DNA from: Pseudomonadales bacterium
GTDB taxonomy: Bacteria; Pseudomonadota; Gammaproteobacteria; Pseudomonadales; UBA7239
Length of the DNA stretch: 7,519 bases
Reading direction: 5' to 3'
Assembly: GCA_020443005.1 (NCBI GenBank)
Contig: JAGRJA010000271.1
Location: forward strand, 1 to 7,519
The notes below the pieces were generated by a model, which saw only the letters and a program-made list of their open reading frames with translations, did no database searches and was not told the DNA's origin. The translations under genes were made by a program, and so were the position numbers. This document shows, in pieces, positions 6,342 through 7,519 of this stretch; position 1 is the stretch's first letter; each line of letters begins with the position of its first letter.

Positions 6342-7519
6342 CGGATGCTGATCAGTACCAACCAAAAATAGATGGGGTGGATGTCAAGAAGTTTCTCAAG
6401 ACAGCTACGCCAATTACCTTGAAACAGTGGCTGGAAACCCTTCCCAAAAGCAATCCCAGTGCTTTGGGCAATTATCTTGTCCAGATTCTGAAAGCACTCG
6501 ATGATGTTGACATGTTGCCGATGAGTCGTTTTTCATTGACGGATACCATCAGGCCTTATGCCTATTCTGTGGTGAGTGCGCTTACCCAGGGTTTCATGGG
6601 TAGCCAAAAAGGTTTTTCCAAGGAGTTTCAGGGCATTATCAATCAGGCCATGGTGCTTCAGGGGCAGCTGGTGGCGTCCTATTCTTCCCAAGGGAACAAG
6701 GCGCGTCTCATGGGTGAACAGCAAGCCTTTATCATGGGTAGTGCGATGCACAGGGCGTTGGCCGACCAGTATTCGATGCTTTCTTTCTACCTGAAGCTTG
6801 CCTTGCCGGTTCCCCAGCAGATCTGGCGTCAGGTGAATCGTATCTACAAGATGGTTGAAGATGCTCGTCTGCAGGCGCATATCATGGGCGATAATGTTCG
6901 TCTGACCGAGCAAATGTTGACAATCAAGCAGATGTATACCGCCATACTTTTACTTGGCTCGGCACGAAGCAATATGCTGCCATCCGAGGAGGTCGCTGTT
7001 GCTGCGGTGGGTATCAAGCGCTGGGTTTTGCATGCCGATCTGGCAGAAAAGCCTGCTCTCGGGCAGGAGCATGCGCTCGCCGTTGATCTTGATGGTGCAG
7101 ACGGTGCGGTTTTTCAGGAAGTGACTACCGTGAAACCGGGCGTCAGAAAACGTTATATCCACACCACGAAATTACTGGCTCAACTGGAAAAACTGCGTGG
7201 GCAGAAACTCAAAATTGATGACCGTGAAGTCGAGATTCACAATGCACTGATTGATCATCTAACCCAATCCTGGGGTGAATATATCGAGCGCGATAATATG
7301 CGTACAGAGCGTCAGGATTCGGTGACAGTAGCTCTGGGTATTGGTTGCGTGCATTTTTATCTGGCGGGCGGGGTAACACCGCTGGAACTGGTTGGGCCTT
7401 CCCAGTCGCAGGCTGGTGCAGGGCTTCCTCAAGGGAAGCTGGTTCTCGGCGATACTCCTGAGGAATTCAATTTTCACCCTTATCTTCCTGCAGACATCAC
7501 TACTGTTGATCAGGAGCAA
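6338..7519 (+). CDS. Large soluble helical protein, N-terminal 394 residues; FimW-like (c-di-GMP receptor / 'molecular chaperone' family) candidate, cut by right edge
   Basis: The frame is open from ATG 6338 to the last base with no stop. An in-frame TAA at 6317-6319 and no other start codon between fix this start, although the ribosome site is weak (AAAGGG, about 12 bases away). There is no signal peptide or membrane segment. Residues 25-210 are predicted helical: an opening segment ITLKQWLETLPKSNP (26-40), a segment around IRPYAYSVVSALTQGF (71-86), and a long helical array (97-208). Residues 225-345 look mixed alpha/beta, ending RTERQDSVTVALGIGCVHFY (322-341). The opening 'W..LP..NP' followed by an 'LRP'-like segment resembles Pseudomonas proteins annotated as FimW c-di-GMP receptors or 'molecular chaperone', about 600 residues long. 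That assignment is from memory and tentative; I cannot point to a definite PilZ motif in the visible part. It shares strand with the lyase gene but lies 300 bases away and probably forms its own unit. Confidence 0.75.
   Translation, partial: MTDADQYQPKIDGVDVKKFLKTATPITLKQWLETLPKSNPSALGNYLVQILKALDDVDMLPMSRFSLTDTIRPYAYSVVSALTQGFMGSQKGFSKEFQGIINQAMVLQGQLVASYSSQGNKARLMGEQQAFIMGSAMHRALADQYSMLSFYLKLALPVPQQIWRQVNRIYKMVEDARLQAHIMGDNVRLTEQMLTIKQMYTAILLLGSARSNMLPSEEVAVAAVGIKRWVLHADLAEKPALGQEHALAVDLDGADGAVFQEVTTVKPGVRKRYIHTTKLLAQLEKLRGQKLKIDDREVEIHNALIDHLTQSWGEYIERDNMRTERQDSVTVALGIGCVHFYLAGGVTPLELVGPSQSQAGAGLPQGKLVLGDTPEEFNFHPYLPADITTVDQEQ

Noticed and set aside
6533..6913. 126-codon open frame on the minus strand
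   Set aside because: It lies antisense within the long rightward frame starting at 6338, which has a coherent helical protein and a defined start. The antisense product shows no family motif.

Overview
The window looks like chromosomal DNA from a gammaproteobacterium of moderate GC, judged by eye at a little under 50 percent. Gene content, Shine-Dalgarno sites and the Pseudomonas-like family of the last gene suggest this; the genus cannot be named from the sequence. I see no tRNA, rRNA, CRISPR array, insertion sequence or phage gene.

Left part (1-4771, minus strand): a compact operon read right to left. It encodes an acyl-CoA carboxyltransferase subunit, then a 948-residue biotin carboxylase/biotin carrier subunit, then the first 38 codons of methylmalonyl-CoA epimerase, which runs off the left edge. 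Gaps are 41 and 28 bases. The three most simply make a propionyl-CoA module: propionyl-CoA is carboxylated to (S)-methylmalonyl-CoA and epimerised to the (R) form for a B12-dependent mutase, whose gene is not in this window. The carboxylase alpha subunit is unusual: much longer than ordinary PccA, with extra segments inside the ATP-grasp domain, although every catalytic residue I could align is present.

Middle (4772-5167): a divergent intergenic region of about 400 bases. It holds a 20-bp near-perfect direct repeat (18/20) whose copies lie 126 bp apart, and a 15-bp palindrome resembling PsrA-type operators. It probably controls the carboxylase operon, the divergent lyase gene, or both.

Right part (5168-7519, plus strand): first a CitE/CLYBL-type CoA-ester lyase of 289 residues. 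Citramalyl-CoA and methylmalyl-CoA lyases of this superfamily are metabolically tied to propionyl-CoA and methylmalonyl-CoA, so the divergent arrangement is suggestive. A gap of about 300 bases follows, containing a tiny hydrophobic reading frame whose stop overlaps the next start by ATGA. Last is a 394-codon 5' fragment of a large soluble helical protein that runs off the right edge. It resembles Pseudomonas proteins annotated as FimW-type c-di-GMP receptors or 'molecular chaperone', and is probably unrelated to the acyl-CoA genes.
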